Positions 1 to 8,244 of a DNA stretch of 47,070 nt are shown here, piece after piece. Both the position numbers and the translations under genes were made by a program. Position 1 is the stretch's first letter, and the number at the start of each line of letters is the position of its first letter. The notes under the pieces were generated by a model that did no database searches, had not been told where the DNA came from, and was given only the letters and a program-made list of their open reading frames with translations. Where the stretch lies: positions 1-47,070 of the forward strand of contig CALHAX010000061.1 in assembly GCA_937931785.1 (NCBI GenBank), written 5' to 3'. The DNA is from an uncultured Hyphomicrobiaceae bacterium (GTDB taxonomy: Bacteria; Pseudomonadota; Alphaproteobacteria; Rhizobiales; CALHAX01).

Positions 1-1043
1 TTCTGGATCAATCCACCCCGCCTGTTGGCATGGCCTTGGTCCAACGCTTTGCAAAACATCTGGATGTCTTCGGCTCTGTTGGAAAATCGACTGAAATCGA
101 GAAAAAGCTTGTTGGCTACGAGGCTGGTGAAGATGAAAATGTCCACTATCACAATTTGCGCAAGGAAAGCCTGACGTCTGAATTCTGGTATGGCAAAGAC
201 GGGGAAGGACGTGTTCGCTGGTATGCTCCGCTGGGGGCCGAAGTTGAACGGGAGTGGAAAGCACAGGGACGCGGACCTCTACTCGAGATCGACGACAACG
301 AGCGGGACGAAACGCGTCAGGCGTTGGCCCAGATGTTCGGCCTCCCAGAGGATGCGTGGTTCGCCTGTCTCCACATGAGAGAACCCGGATTTCATGCTGA
401 TTGGCACAAGAAACACCCAGGCACACGCCATGTCGACATCTCGACCTACAACGAGGTTATCGATTTTGTGACTGAAGCTGGTGGATGGGTCATTCGCCTC
501 GGCGACCACTCCATGACCCCGTTGGCACCACGCGAAAATGTCATCGATTACGCTGTCAGCTCGCACAGGAACTTCGAACTCGATGTCCTGCTGTGTGGTT
601 TGTGTTCATATTACATAGGAACCAATTCAGGCTTGAGTATTTTACCTCCTTTGTTTGGAAAAAGATGCACTCTTACGAACTGGTCTCCCATTGCAATACC
701 CAACTGGTACCTTGATGATCTCTATATACCAAAACTTGTCCGTAACGTTGCGGAGGACCGTTACCTGACGTTTTCTGAAATGTATGGCTCAAAAGCCGGT
801 TGGACCCAGTGGCAACGTGACTACAAGCCTGGTGTCGAGGAACTGGTGGACAACAGCACCGACGATCTCGTGGACGCCGTCAAGGACATACATGAAGAGG
901 TCTTTGATGCGCGTGCACTTACTTCCGAGGAGCAGGAACTCGTTCGGCGTTTCAATGCGATTGCCGTTGCGGGAGGCAGCTACGTTGGCAGTCGCATCAG
1001 CACACGCTTTATCCGCAAATATGCGCATTTGCTTGATGACTGA
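1..1043 (+). CDS. TIGR04372-type putative glycosyltransferase, 5' end outside the window
   Basis: The frame is open to the left edge (codons from position 3 read LDQSTPPVG before the first Met at 30), so this is probably a partial gene. At least 337 residues are visible. The core reads LHMREPGFH, then RHVDISTY, GGWVIRLGDHSMTPL, VIDYAVSS and YIGTNSGLSILPPLFG, the signature order of the TIGR04372 family of putative glycosyltransferases found in polysaccharide loci. No membrane segment or signal peptide is visible, so it should be cytoplasmic. It lies upstream of an ABC-type polysaccharide exporter, which fits transfer of a sugar to a growing glycan. Donor and acceptor cannot be inferred. Family call fairly sure, activity inferred. 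Confidence 0.7.
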   Translation, partial: LDQSTPPVGMALVQRFAKHLDVFGSVGKSTEIEKKLVGYEAGEDENVHYHNLRKESLTSEFWYGKDGEGRVRWYAPLGAEVEREWKAQGRGPLLEIDDNERDETRQALAQMFGLPEDAWFACLHMREPGFHADWHKKHPGTRHVDISTYNEVIDFVTEAGGWVIRLGDHSMTPLAPRENVIDYAVSSHRNFELDVLLCGLCSYYIGTNSGLSILPPLFGKRCTLTNWSPIAIPNWYLDDLYIPKLVRNVAEDRYLTFSEMYGSKAGWTQWQRDYKPGVEELVDNSTDDLVDAVKDIHEEVFDARALTSEEQELVRRFNAIAVAGGSYVGSRISTRFIRKYAHLLDD

Positions 1044-1066
1044 CACCATGGCGTGCCATGTCTCAG
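1040..1066 (+). terminator. Weak hairpin at the end of the glycosyltransferase gene
   Basis: CTGA and ATGG pair with CCAT and TCAG around the stop codon, with an internal mismatch. There is no T-tract, so termination activity is doubtful. The 218-bp stretch 1044-1261 before the permease has no convincing gene and probably holds the promoter of the ABC exporter genes. Confidence 0.25.
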
Positions 1067-1261
1067 TTCGGCCACGCGGTTGAAGCAATCCTGTGTTTCG
1101 CGGACATCAGACGTTGAGTTGCAAGCTGTTGCAGCGCAAGACGTTGTCTGGTTTCAAGCGTGTTATATGCGCGCTTTTTTCGCGTTCTGCTCATGCTTCG
1201 GAAGATTGTCCCGATATGTGCGTTCACTTTGCAACTGTTCCCTTAACTCGGTAGCATAACA

Positions 1262-2056
1262 ATGGCCGCAGCTTTTCGCATCGGTTTATCCGATTTCGTT
1301 GAAAGCCTGATGCTTTACCGACTATGGTTGCATCAGGGTCGCGCATCAGTTTTGCGACAATATCAACGTACTGTTCTCGGACCGATCTGGCATACCTTGT
1401 CGATTGCGCTGTTCGTTGTTGTGATGGGTATCATCTGGTCCACCATCATGAAGGTCGAGTTCTCGCGCTACATGACATTCCTGCCGGCCGGGCTTGTCAC
1501 GTGGGGTATGTTGTCAGGCTATGTGCTTGAAGGATCTACCATGCTGGTTGCCATGCAGGGGCAAATCCTTTCAACGCGCACGTCCTACCCGATGCTCGCC
1601 ATGGCACTTGTGTGGAAACTGTTCCTGGTTTTCCTCCACCAGATTCCGTTGTGCATCATTGCAGCCCTTATATTTGGTGGGCAAGTTACCTGGGCAACGG
1701 CGCTGATCTTGCCTGGGCTTGTCATTGTCTGCATCACAGGCGTGTGGATGGCGTTGTTGTCATCGCTGCTGACGCTCAAGTTCCGTGATGCGCAAACCGC
1801 AACGGCGACCCTTATGCAAGTCCTGATGTTCGCTACACCGATTTTCTGGAGCAAGGATCTCCTTGGAAAGAAACTTGCCCATCTTGCTGACTGGAATCCG
1901 ATGTTCCATCTTGTCGAGTTGATACGTCAACCGGTATTGGGGCATGCGCCGAGCCTGATCAACTATCAGGTTGCCATCGCGTGGATGATCATTGGCATGT
2001 TGGTGACAATCCTCATATATGGGCATGTACGTCGGCGCATTGCCTACTGGTTCTGA
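1262..2056 (+). CDS. ABC-2 type polysaccharide export permease (Wzm/KpsM-like)
   Basis: 264 residues, the normal size for a Wzm/RfbA/KpsM permease. It has an amphipathic N-terminus with the family-typical RQYQRTVLGPIWHTLS stretch, followed by about six hydrophobic segments. A short re-entrant-type C-terminal part contains WNPMFHLVELIRQPVLG, a motif shared by O-antigen and capsule permeases. It would form the inner-membrane channel that moves an undecaprenyl- or lipid-linked glycan, working with the ATPase encoded 18 bp downstream. The start is an ATG after an unremarkable ribosome-binding region. The exported glycan (O-antigen or capsule) is not determined. Confidence 0.88.
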   Translation: MAAAFRIGLSDFVESLMLYRLWLHQGRASVLRQYQRTVLGPIWHTLSIALFVVVMGIIWSTIMKVEFSRYMTFLPAGLVTWGMLSGYVLEGSTMLVAMQGQILSTRTSYPMLAMALVWKLFLVFLHQIPLCIIAALIFGGQVTWATALILPGLVIVCITGVWMALLSSLLTLKFRDAQTATATLMQVLMFATPIFWSKDLLGKKLAHLADWNPMFHLVELIRQPVLGHAPSLINYQVAIAWMIIGMLVTILIYGHVRRRIAYWF

Positions 2057-2074
2057 ATCCGGGGACGTCCTCCA

Positions 2075-3127
2075 TTGGCCCATATACAGCTCGATAATGC
2101 ATCGGTCGATTTCCCGATTCCGGTTCGTATGCGCGACATGCTCAAACGCACCGGCAAACGCATGCTCGGCGCACGGATCAATCATGGAACAAAGACCATT
2201 GGTGCGCTGCGAAATATTTCACTCGATGTGCGTGACGGCGACCGGTTGGGGATTATTGGACATAACGGCGCCGGAAAGACAACACTTCTTCGCGTTATGG
2301 CGGGCATCTACGAACCAACAAGCGGGTCCGCACAGATCAAGGGGCACGTCTCCACACTGATTGATGCTGCGCCTGGCCTCAATGCCAACAACACCGGACT
2401 TGAGGCGATCCGGACATGCGCTCTGCACCTCGGCATGTCCCGCAGTGAGATCAACGACAGCATCGATGAAATCGCAGAGTTCTCAGAGCTTGGCGAATAC
2501 CTTGAAATGCCGGTGCGGATCTATTCGAGTGGCATGGCGACGCGTCTCAGTTTTGCGATCGCAACATCCATTGCTCCTGAAGTTCTTATCCTCGACGAAG
2601 GTCTTGCGACCGGAGATGCTGCCTTTGCTGCAAAAGCGCAGCAGCGCATCAAAAGCCTCATCAACAGATCAGCAATTGTTGTGTTCGCCTCACATTCACC
2701 AACCATGTTGAAGGGCATGTGCACACGCGGCATTGTGCTTGAGCAGGGCAACGTCGTTGAGCAGGGCAGTGTTTCGGACATTATCACCGCCTATCAGAAG
2801 CGCGTTGTCGCAGCAGCTGCCCAAGGAGATAAAAAACAGCAGGATGCAGCGTACAACATTGCACGAGATCTTGTAAAAAGAGGCGAAGCCGTTCCGCTTG
2901 ACGTTGAAGAGCAGGCACTCTACGCCGCAGTGGCGCGTGTTCCTGACGATATTAACATGAAAGCCAGATTGGCGCGCATTCTGGCGAAGCAGGGCAAACC
3001 CGTACCTCCTGAACTACGTGTCGTCGAACTTGAACAGGCCGCAATTTCGAAACCAAACAATCAAGCTGTACAAAAGGAACTGGCGGAACTCCGCGCCCAA
3101 GGCTACGGCTCGGACCCGACCACCTGA
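2075..3127 (+). CDS. ABC polysaccharide exporter ATPase (Wzt/KpsT-like) with helical C-terminal tail
   Basis: 350 residues from a TTG start 18 bp behind the permease stop, with GGGGACG as a plausible Shine-Dalgarno. Walker A GHNGAGKT is at residues 62-69, signature SSGMATRLS near 151-159, Walker B LILDE at 171-175 and the H-loop His at about 207 (FASHSP). This is the O-antigen/teichoic/capsule exporter type of nucleotide-binding domain and powers the adjacent permease. The ABC domain ends near residue 235. The last ~115 residues look helical and charged (repeated Ala/Arg/Lys/Glu), unlike the beta-sandwich glycan-binding domain of classical Wzt, so terminal-sugar recognition may work differently or be absent. 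Confidence 0.88.
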   Translation: MAHIQLDNASVDFPIPVRMRDMLKRTGKRMLGARINHGTKTIGALRNISLDVRDGDRLGIIGHNGAGKTTLLRVMAGIYEPTSGSAQIKGHVSTLIDAAPGLNANNTGLEAIRTCALHLGMSRSEINDSIDEIAEFSELGEYLEMPVRIYSSGMATRLSFAIATSIAPEVLILDEGLATGDAAFAAKAQQRIKSLINRSAIVVFASHSPTMLKGMCTRGIVLEQGNVVEQGSVSDIITAYQKRVVAAAAQGDKKQQDAAYNIARDLVKRGEAVPLDVEEQALYAAVARVPDDINMKARLARILAKQGKPVPPELRVVELEQAAISKPNNQAVQKELAELRAQGYGSDPTT

Positions 3128-3157
3128 CGACAACGCTAATTTTACGGGATTATTATC

Positions 3158-4057
3158 TTGACTGAAACAGCTTCTCCCTTACCCAGCATCCGCCGTGTTG
3201 TCGTTTTCGGACACACCGGTTTCATCGGGAAACGTGTTCTGGCGCGCGTGGCAGCCAACCACCCAGACGTCGAGACGGTTGGATTGTCGCTCTCCGACAT
3301 TGACCTTACAGACCCCGCAAGCACGCAGGCCATTGCAAAACACCTCACACCGGATACGGCCGTCGTGATGTCTGCAGCGATCAAGCGACAATTGGGGGAC
3401 AGCCCCGACATCTACCTGCAAAACACAGCCATGCTTGTGAATTTCGCTAATCTGATCACGAATAATCCTGTTCGGCGTGTCGTCTATCTCAGCTCTGCGG
3501 CAGTGTATGGCGAAGACATCGAGAATCTTTCCATCACCGAAGCGTCACCAATCAATTGCCGGACATATTACGGCCTGTCCAAACACACGGCCGAGTGGAT
3601 GCTGAACAAGGTGGCTGACGGGGAGAACAATGTATCGATTGGTCATGTGCGCCCGGCAACTATTTATGGTCCGGGTGACCTTGGTACCGCGTATGGTCCG
3701 TCCGGATTTCTGAACAAGACCATGGCCGATGAGGAGATTACGCTTTGGGGTGACGGATCGGAGCTTCGCGAGTTTCTTTATATCGACGACGTTGCCGCGA
3801 TGCTGGCGCGCTATGTGTTTCTCGATCATCACGGCCCGGTCAATCTGGTCTCCGGCAACAGCTATACCTTCCAGGATTCCCTGGAAGCCATCGCCAAGGC
3901 GACGGGCAAGACGCCTGATGTCAACAGCCGCGAACGCTCCAAGGATAAAGTCGACAACAAGTTCGACAATACTTTGCTGCGACAGCTCATGCCCGATTTG
4001 TCTTTTACCTCACTCGAAGACGGCGTTCGTCTGATGTACGACGCCACTCAATCCTAG
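3158..4057 (+). CDS. NAD-dependent sugar epimerase/dehydratase (extended SDR)
   Basis: 299 residues from a TTG start. The N-terminal Rossmann motif VVVFGHTGFIGKRV gives the NAD(P)-binding GxxGxxG-type site. The active site is visible as LSSAAVYG followed by YYGLSKHTAEW, the YxxxK pair. The C-terminal substrate part includes VRPATIYGPGD and a FLYIDDVA motif typical of nucleotide-sugar epimerases and dehydratases. It probably modifies a nucleotide sugar for the glycan exported by the upstream ABC genes. The next gene starts about 20 bp later, suggesting co-transcription. Whether it is a 4-epimerase, reductase or dehydratase cannot be read from the sequence. Confidence 0.85.
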   Translation: MTETASPLPSIRRVVVFGHTGFIGKRVLARVAANHPDVETVGLSLSDIDLTDPASTQAIAKHLTPDTAVVMSAAIKRQLGDSPDIYLQNTAMLVNFANLITNNPVRRVVYLSSAAVYGEDIENLSITEASPINCRTYYGLSKHTAEWMLNKVADGENNVSIGHVRPATIYGPGDLGTAYGPSGFLNKTMADEEITLWGDGSELREFLYIDDVAAMLARYVFLDHHGPVNLVSGNSYTFQDSLEAIAKATGKTPDVNSRERSKDKVDNKFDNTLLRQLMPDLSFTSLEDGVRLMYDATQS

Positions 4058-4078
4058 TTTCAATCAGGAAAGCTCATC

Positions 4079-5293
4079 ATGCAGTGTCACGTTTGCCGTT
4101 CTGATTCCGTGAAGGCGGAGCTTGATGCCGGATCGCATCCGGTTTCGACATTTTTTGCTCCCTCGAAAGACACCACCGAAGCGAATTACCCTCTCGTGAT
4201 GGCGCAGTGCACGAATTGTGGCGTGATCCAGTTGACCAAACCGGTGCCACACACAGCGCTTGTGCCGCCCTACGACTGGTTGTTCGCAAGAGAACCCGAA
4301 GAACATCTCGATATGGTGGTCGATCAGTTGATGGCGCTGCCGGGCATCTCAAAGGACAGCGTGATCGTCGGTCTGACGTCAAAGGACGACACGACACTCG
4401 ATCGGTTCCGCACCCACGGTTTTTCGTCTGTTTGGCGTGTCGATGTGCAAAACGACCTGGGTGTCGCCAATCCTTGCGCGAACATCGAGACGGTGCAGCG
4501 TATGACCGAGCCCGCACGGATGACAAAGATCGCGGATAAGCGTGGTGCAGCAGACATCCTGATCGTGCGCCATATCATCGAACACTCGGAAGACCTGCAG
4601 GCCTTTGTTCAGGGATGCGCCGCGCTTGTGAAACCCGGTGGCTACATCATGGTGGAGCTACCGGATTGCACGACCTCTCTTGAGAAGAACGACTATGCGA
4701 TGATCTGGGAAGAGCACTCGCTGTACTTTGTGCCGGAAACATTCGATGGCGTGACGGCGTATGGTGGGTTCGAGAAGCTACGTACGGATGTTTATCCGCT
4801 CCCGTTTGAGAACTGCATTGTCGAGATTGCGCAAAAAACTGGTGAACCCAGCATTCCGCGACCGAACGCAGCGGGTAAGGCAACAGTCGGGCAACTCTCG
4901 ACATACGCGGCTGCATTTCCGAAGATCACCGGCGGTCTCAAGGTGGGACTTACAAAATGGCGCGACGAAAAGGGACCAATCGCACTGTTTGGGGCCGGGC
5001 ACCTGGCCTGCGCGTTCGTGAATTTTCACGACTGCGGCGACCTGATCGATTTTGTTGCAGATGACACGCCACAGAAGCAGGGACTGTTTCTTCCCGGTGC
5101 GAAGCTGCCGATTGTCCCATCCAGCGAACTCGTTGATCGTGGTGTCACACTCGCGCTGCTGGCGCTTTCGATTCAGAACGAGGATAACGTGATTGCACGC
5201 AATACCGCGTTCACGGATGCGGGTGGCCAGTTTGCGTCTGTGTTCGCCGCGAGTTCACGATCGGTGCGGGATCTGTTCGATTTGCAGAGCTGA
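4079..5293 (+). CDS. Sugar C-methyltransferase-like SAM-dependent methyltransferase
   Basis: 404 residues. The N-terminus has two CxxC pairs (C3/C6 and C44/C47), matching the zinc-binding N-terminal domain of nucleotide-sugar C-methyltransferases. A central SAM-dependent methyltransferase region follows, with IVRHIIEHSEDLQ and GGYIMVELPD. A C-terminal Rossmann-like domain contains ALFGAGHLACAFVNF and FVADDTPQKQG. This three-part layout is that of TylCIII/NovU-type enzymes, which methylate a keto-deoxysugar carbon. It starts 21 bp after the epimerase gene, so the two probably act on the same nucleotide sugar. The glycine-rich SAM motif is weakly conserved, so a degenerate or altered active site is possible. 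Confidence 0.78.
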   Translation: MQCHVCRSDSVKAELDAGSHPVSTFFAPSKDTTEANYPLVMAQCTNCGVIQLTKPVPHTALVPPYDWLFAREPEEHLDMVVDQLMALPGISKDSVIVGLTSKDDTTLDRFRTHGFSSVWRVDVQNDLGVANPCANIETVQRMTEPARMTKIADKRGAADILIVRHIIEHSEDLQAFVQGCAALVKPGGYIMVELPDCTTSLEKNDYAMIWEEHSLYFVPETFDGVTAYGGFEKLRTDVYPLPFENCIVEIAQKTGEPSIPRPNAAGKATVGQLSTYAAAFPKITGGLKVGLTKWRDEKGPIALFGAGHLACAFVNFHDCGDLIDFVADDTPQKQGLFLPGAKLPIVPSSELVDRGVTLALLALSIQNEDNVIARNTAFTDAGGQFASVFAASSRSVRDLFDLQS

Positions 5294-5302
5294 GAATCAA
5301 CC

Positions 5303-5896
5303 TCAGGTCTGCGACCCGTCGAAACGCTTTGCCAATGCACTCGGAATCGCCACGCTGATACGCTCAAGCTGACGTACATTCAGCGCGTCGCGCCACTCGT
5401 CCTGGAGACCGGTTCGATAGTGTGAACCCATGGTTTTCTCTGGTGCTCCATATGTATGCACGCTTTCCGGGATGTCGAGAAACTCCATCACCTTGCGCGT
5501 ATAGGCGTCATCATCTTTGCGAAGTTCCGCGTATTCGGTGAGCAGGATTCGTTCGGGCATCAGGTCGGCCACGTCTACCCATTTCTGGATCCATTGGATC
5601 ACTGACGGGAAAAAATTATCGATATGCCAATCAATACGCCGCTCGAATGACCACGCATGGAGTGCTTCAGGTGGCACGGGGAGAACCCTGAACAATTCTT
5701 TTACGCGGCCTTCCGTCGCAAGCCGCCCGACATGATGCACCCAACTCAGAAGCACCGAACGCGGATCGCGGAAATGGACCACCCACTTTGGAACGAAGGC
5801 CTTCAGGAGCTGAGGATTCATGGCACTTGGATCGATATGTGCCGATGAAATATCGTCGGCCTGATCATGGAAGTGCAGTTCGTCGAACTGTACCAA
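5303..5896 (-). pseudogene. Sulfotransferase remnant lacking the 5'-PSB P-loop half
   Basis: About 197 residues remain. WVVHFRDPRSVLLSW is the 3'-phosphosulfate-binding segment, and MGSHYRTGLQDEWRD matches the C-terminal RxGxxxxW-type PAPS-binding loop. The N-terminal P-loop (PxSGTTW-like) that every active sulfotransferase needs is absent. Upstream the frame has only a TTG, then runs into TGA at 5966-5968. Homology seems to stop around 5850-5866, exactly where the opposite-strand FkbM remnant begins. It is probably inactive. Read as a 5'-deleted gene rather than a short functional protein; only the junction position is uncertain. Confidence 0.65.
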
Positions 5897-6565
5897 AACA
5901 TACCGCGATTTGCTGATGTTGCCCGATGGCTCGAAGACCGTGGATTTTATTTCACCGGGTTTGCGTCAATTATAAATTCACACGCGTCGGCTCAACCTAT
6001 TGGACAGCGCTCCGACGGATTTCCGGTTGCAGGCGATGCCGTGTTCTCAAGCCGTTCCGACAGGTTCGATATGCTTGATGGAAAGCCTCGAGATCTTCAA
6101 CTTGTCAAGTTTGCTTTTTCCAGTCTCTGCACCGGCCATCTGGCGCATTGCTTCGCTTCTCTCAACGCTTGTGGTTCGCTGCCAGACCGCGAAGCGTCCT
6201 ACGCATGGCTGAGCCTTCTTCATGACTTGCAAGATGCGCGGATGTCCAGCCAGAGTCTATCTCCGCCCCGGTTCCCTGATGTGTTACCTGACACCGCAGT
6301 CAAATCTTTCAGCGGGGCTGCCTCTCCCGCTGCCTGGCTGCATATCCTGGATGTAACAAACTGGCGCGCTTCGTGCGGGATTCCGAACGATGAAATTGAC
6401 GGACTATTGGACCACCTTCAGTCGAAAGATGATTCCAGGATTGAGCACGTACTGCGGAAGGCAGGTTTCGTGGCTCTGGCGGATAAAACGAACCTGATGC
6501 GGCGCGACCACGCCAGCAAACTCAGCCAGTTTCTGGAGCAATCCGAACGGGGTGTGGAGCAGTAG
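5867..6565 (+). pseudogene. FkbM-family methyltransferase remnant lacking its SAM-binding half
   Basis: 232 residues beginning MEVQFVELYQNIPRF, then LEDRGFYFTGF and GDAVFSSR. This corresponds to the last strands of an FkbM methyltransferase domain (pattern LEVxFxxLYxxxPxFxxxxxxLxxxGF...DALF), followed by a C-terminal helical extension. The SAM-binding motif and the LKIDVQG-type catalytic segment that should precede it are missing: the frame opens only at 5849, after TGA at 5846-5848. It overlaps the sulfotransferase remnant on the other strand by about 30 bp. FkbM enzymes normally O-methylate sugars; this one is probably inactive. The long extension leaves a small chance that the C-terminal part is still used. 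Confidence 0.6.
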
Positions 6566-6667
6566 CCTTAGCGGGTCGGCACAAGCAACATCATCATGCT
6601 AAGAGACGCGCAACATACCACGCGCTCATAACGCTCGAATGCGCAGCCACAGACAAGAAAGTCAGAC

Positions 6668-7675
6668 ATGATTGAACTGGATTTCCACAGATACTTCAAC
6701 GATCCGACTTACGAGAAACCTGTGCCTGAGAAGCTTATTGAAGAGGCAGACATTATTGCTGACTCGGATCACAGGGCGGCGGTTGAGCACTTTACAAATT
6801 TCATCCCCCTCAAGCTCAGCACAAGTCGGAACGACGCCTACTACGCGAACGTCTACAACTATATTAAAGCGTTGATTTACGCGCGCAATGTTCAACCAGA
6901 AGAAGCCAACATCGCGATGGCCAACTCAGGAATGTTACCTGGTTCAGGTGGGGAAAAATATTTCACCGACGCACTTGAAGAGGGGGTTGCGCACGCATTG
7001 AAACAGGATGCTGCTATTGAGAGAGGGGTGCCTTCTATTTTTCTCTCTTCCATGCCACGGGCCGCGAGCGCTTCACTCGTGCTAACAATTTCCAATTATC
7101 TGCAAGTGCCAGTCTTCCGCGTCAGTGTCGGTTCCTTACCGTATTTCCAACTCGTCGACTGCTTTGTAAAGCGCTTCGTTCGAGGTGGCGGCTTGCTTCA
7201 CGATCACTTTACTGCCTGGGATTACAATCTCAAGATCTTGTCTGACAATAACATCAATGATGTTCTGGTTCTTGTACGTGATCCACGTGCTGCTGCTGCC
7301 TCATTGGGCGTGATGAGAAATACGCACTACGGCGATCCAACAACTGAAAAACTCATACTCGACAACTACCGCAAGGCATACCTCCCATGGTTGCGGAATT
7401 GGATCGAGGCCGACACGCAGGGCAAGGTCAAGGTGCACTGGATCCGGTCATCTGACGTCACGCGAGATGCGGAGTCTTTCACCGCAGTCATGGCACGGAT
7501 TTTTGAGGTTGCGGGAATTCCAGAACCGAAAGGCGGGCTCGGCACGGTCGAGATCCAGTCTGCGAATTTTGTGACGGGTAAGGCAGATGCGTGGAAAGAG
7601 CATGTCAGCGAAGACGCGCAGAAGATCATGCTTGAAGAGATGCCGAGCGAAATGCGCGACATGCTGAAGATCTGA
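6668..7675 (+). CDS. Sulfotransferase-like protein
   Basis: 335 residues. IFLSSMPRAASASLV at about 124-138 is a variant 5'-phosphosulfate-binding loop, and VLVLVRDPRAAAAS around 200-213 is the 3'-phosphosulfate-binding segment. The C-terminal NFVTGKADAWKEHVS matches the conserved GxxGxWK PAPS-binding loop. All three PAPS-binding elements are present, unlike in the neighbouring remnant. About 120 residues precede the P-loop, an extra N-terminal region of unknown role. It probably transfers sulfate from PAPS to the surface glycan; the acceptor is not known. It starts at an ATG behind AAGAAAG, about 100 bp after the FkbM remnant. Confidence 0.72.
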   Translation: MIELDFHRYFNDPTYEKPVPEKLIEEADIIADSDHRAAVEHFTNFIPLKLSTSRNDAYYANVYNYIKALIYARNVQPEEANIAMANSGMLPGSGGEKYFTDALEEGVAHALKQDAAIERGVPSIFLSSMPRAASASLVLTISNYLQVPVFRVSVGSLPYFQLVDCFVKRFVRGGGLLHDHFTAWDYNLKILSDNNINDVLVLVRDPRAAAASLGVMRNTHYGDPTTEKLILDNYRKAYLPWLRNWIEADTQGKVKVHWIRSSDVTRDAESFTAVMARIFEVAGIPEPKGGLGTVEIQSANFVTGKADAWKEHVSEDAQKIMLEEMPSEMRDMLKI

Positions 7676-7754
7676 TCCTCAAGGGAGGGGAAGGCGTGTC
7701 ACAACGCACTTCAGATACAATGTGCCAGCCGTCAAACCGGCTTGCCGAGCCCGC

Positions 7755-8108
7755 CTATCTGACCACGTTTGAAGAAACTGCCGTGTTGCCACGGTAGAAG
7801 AACGAGATCACAGGTTGCGTGGACTTGCAGTACGAAAAGAATTCTTTCGCGCGTTTGAGGCAGCGCGCTTCATTCTTGTCGGCGTTGTCGTGCGTGTCGA
7901 GCAGGAGATTGTCACGACCGATCTTGAACACGTTCGGGCGTGCCGGGCACTTCTCGGCAGTGAAGTGTATTTCGCAGCGCGTTATCGCATTGGCGACACG
8001 TGGTTGATCGTCAAACACGTCGTAAGCTGAAGATACTGCGAGGAACCCAAGCAGAGCTCCCACGACAACACCTGTTACAAGAACGACCTTCTGAACGGGA
8101 CTGAACAT
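7755..8108 (-). CDS. Small membrane-anchored hypothetical protein
   Basis: 117 residues, family not recognised. The N-terminus MFSPVQKVVLVTGVVVGALLG is a single hydrophobic segment (signal anchor or uncleaved signal). A hydrophilic part follows with four cysteines (TRCEIHF, EKCPARP, EARCLKRA, SYCKSTQ) that could form two disulfides in the periplasm. It is transcribed away from the ligase-like gene; the 136 bp between them (8109-8244) must hold both promoters, though none is clear. Coding status is plausible from the membrane segment and spaced cysteines. Function unknown. Confidence 0.5.
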   Translation of the reverse strand: MFSPVQKVVLVTGVVVGALLGFLAVSSAYDVFDDQPRVANAITRCEIHFTAEKCPARPNVFKIGRDNLLLDTHDNADKNEARCLKRAKEFFSYCKSTQPVISFFYRGNTAVSSNVVR

Positions 8109-8244
8109 GTCATACGCACCGTCGGATTGCTTCTGCCTGCGCTCCAGCGTAGATCACGTCGTGTGACAAACGCAAAGACTGCATGATCTGCCTTTCAATG
8201 TCAGACATGCCGTCTTCCCGCAACGCAATGGGCTGACAATCCAC

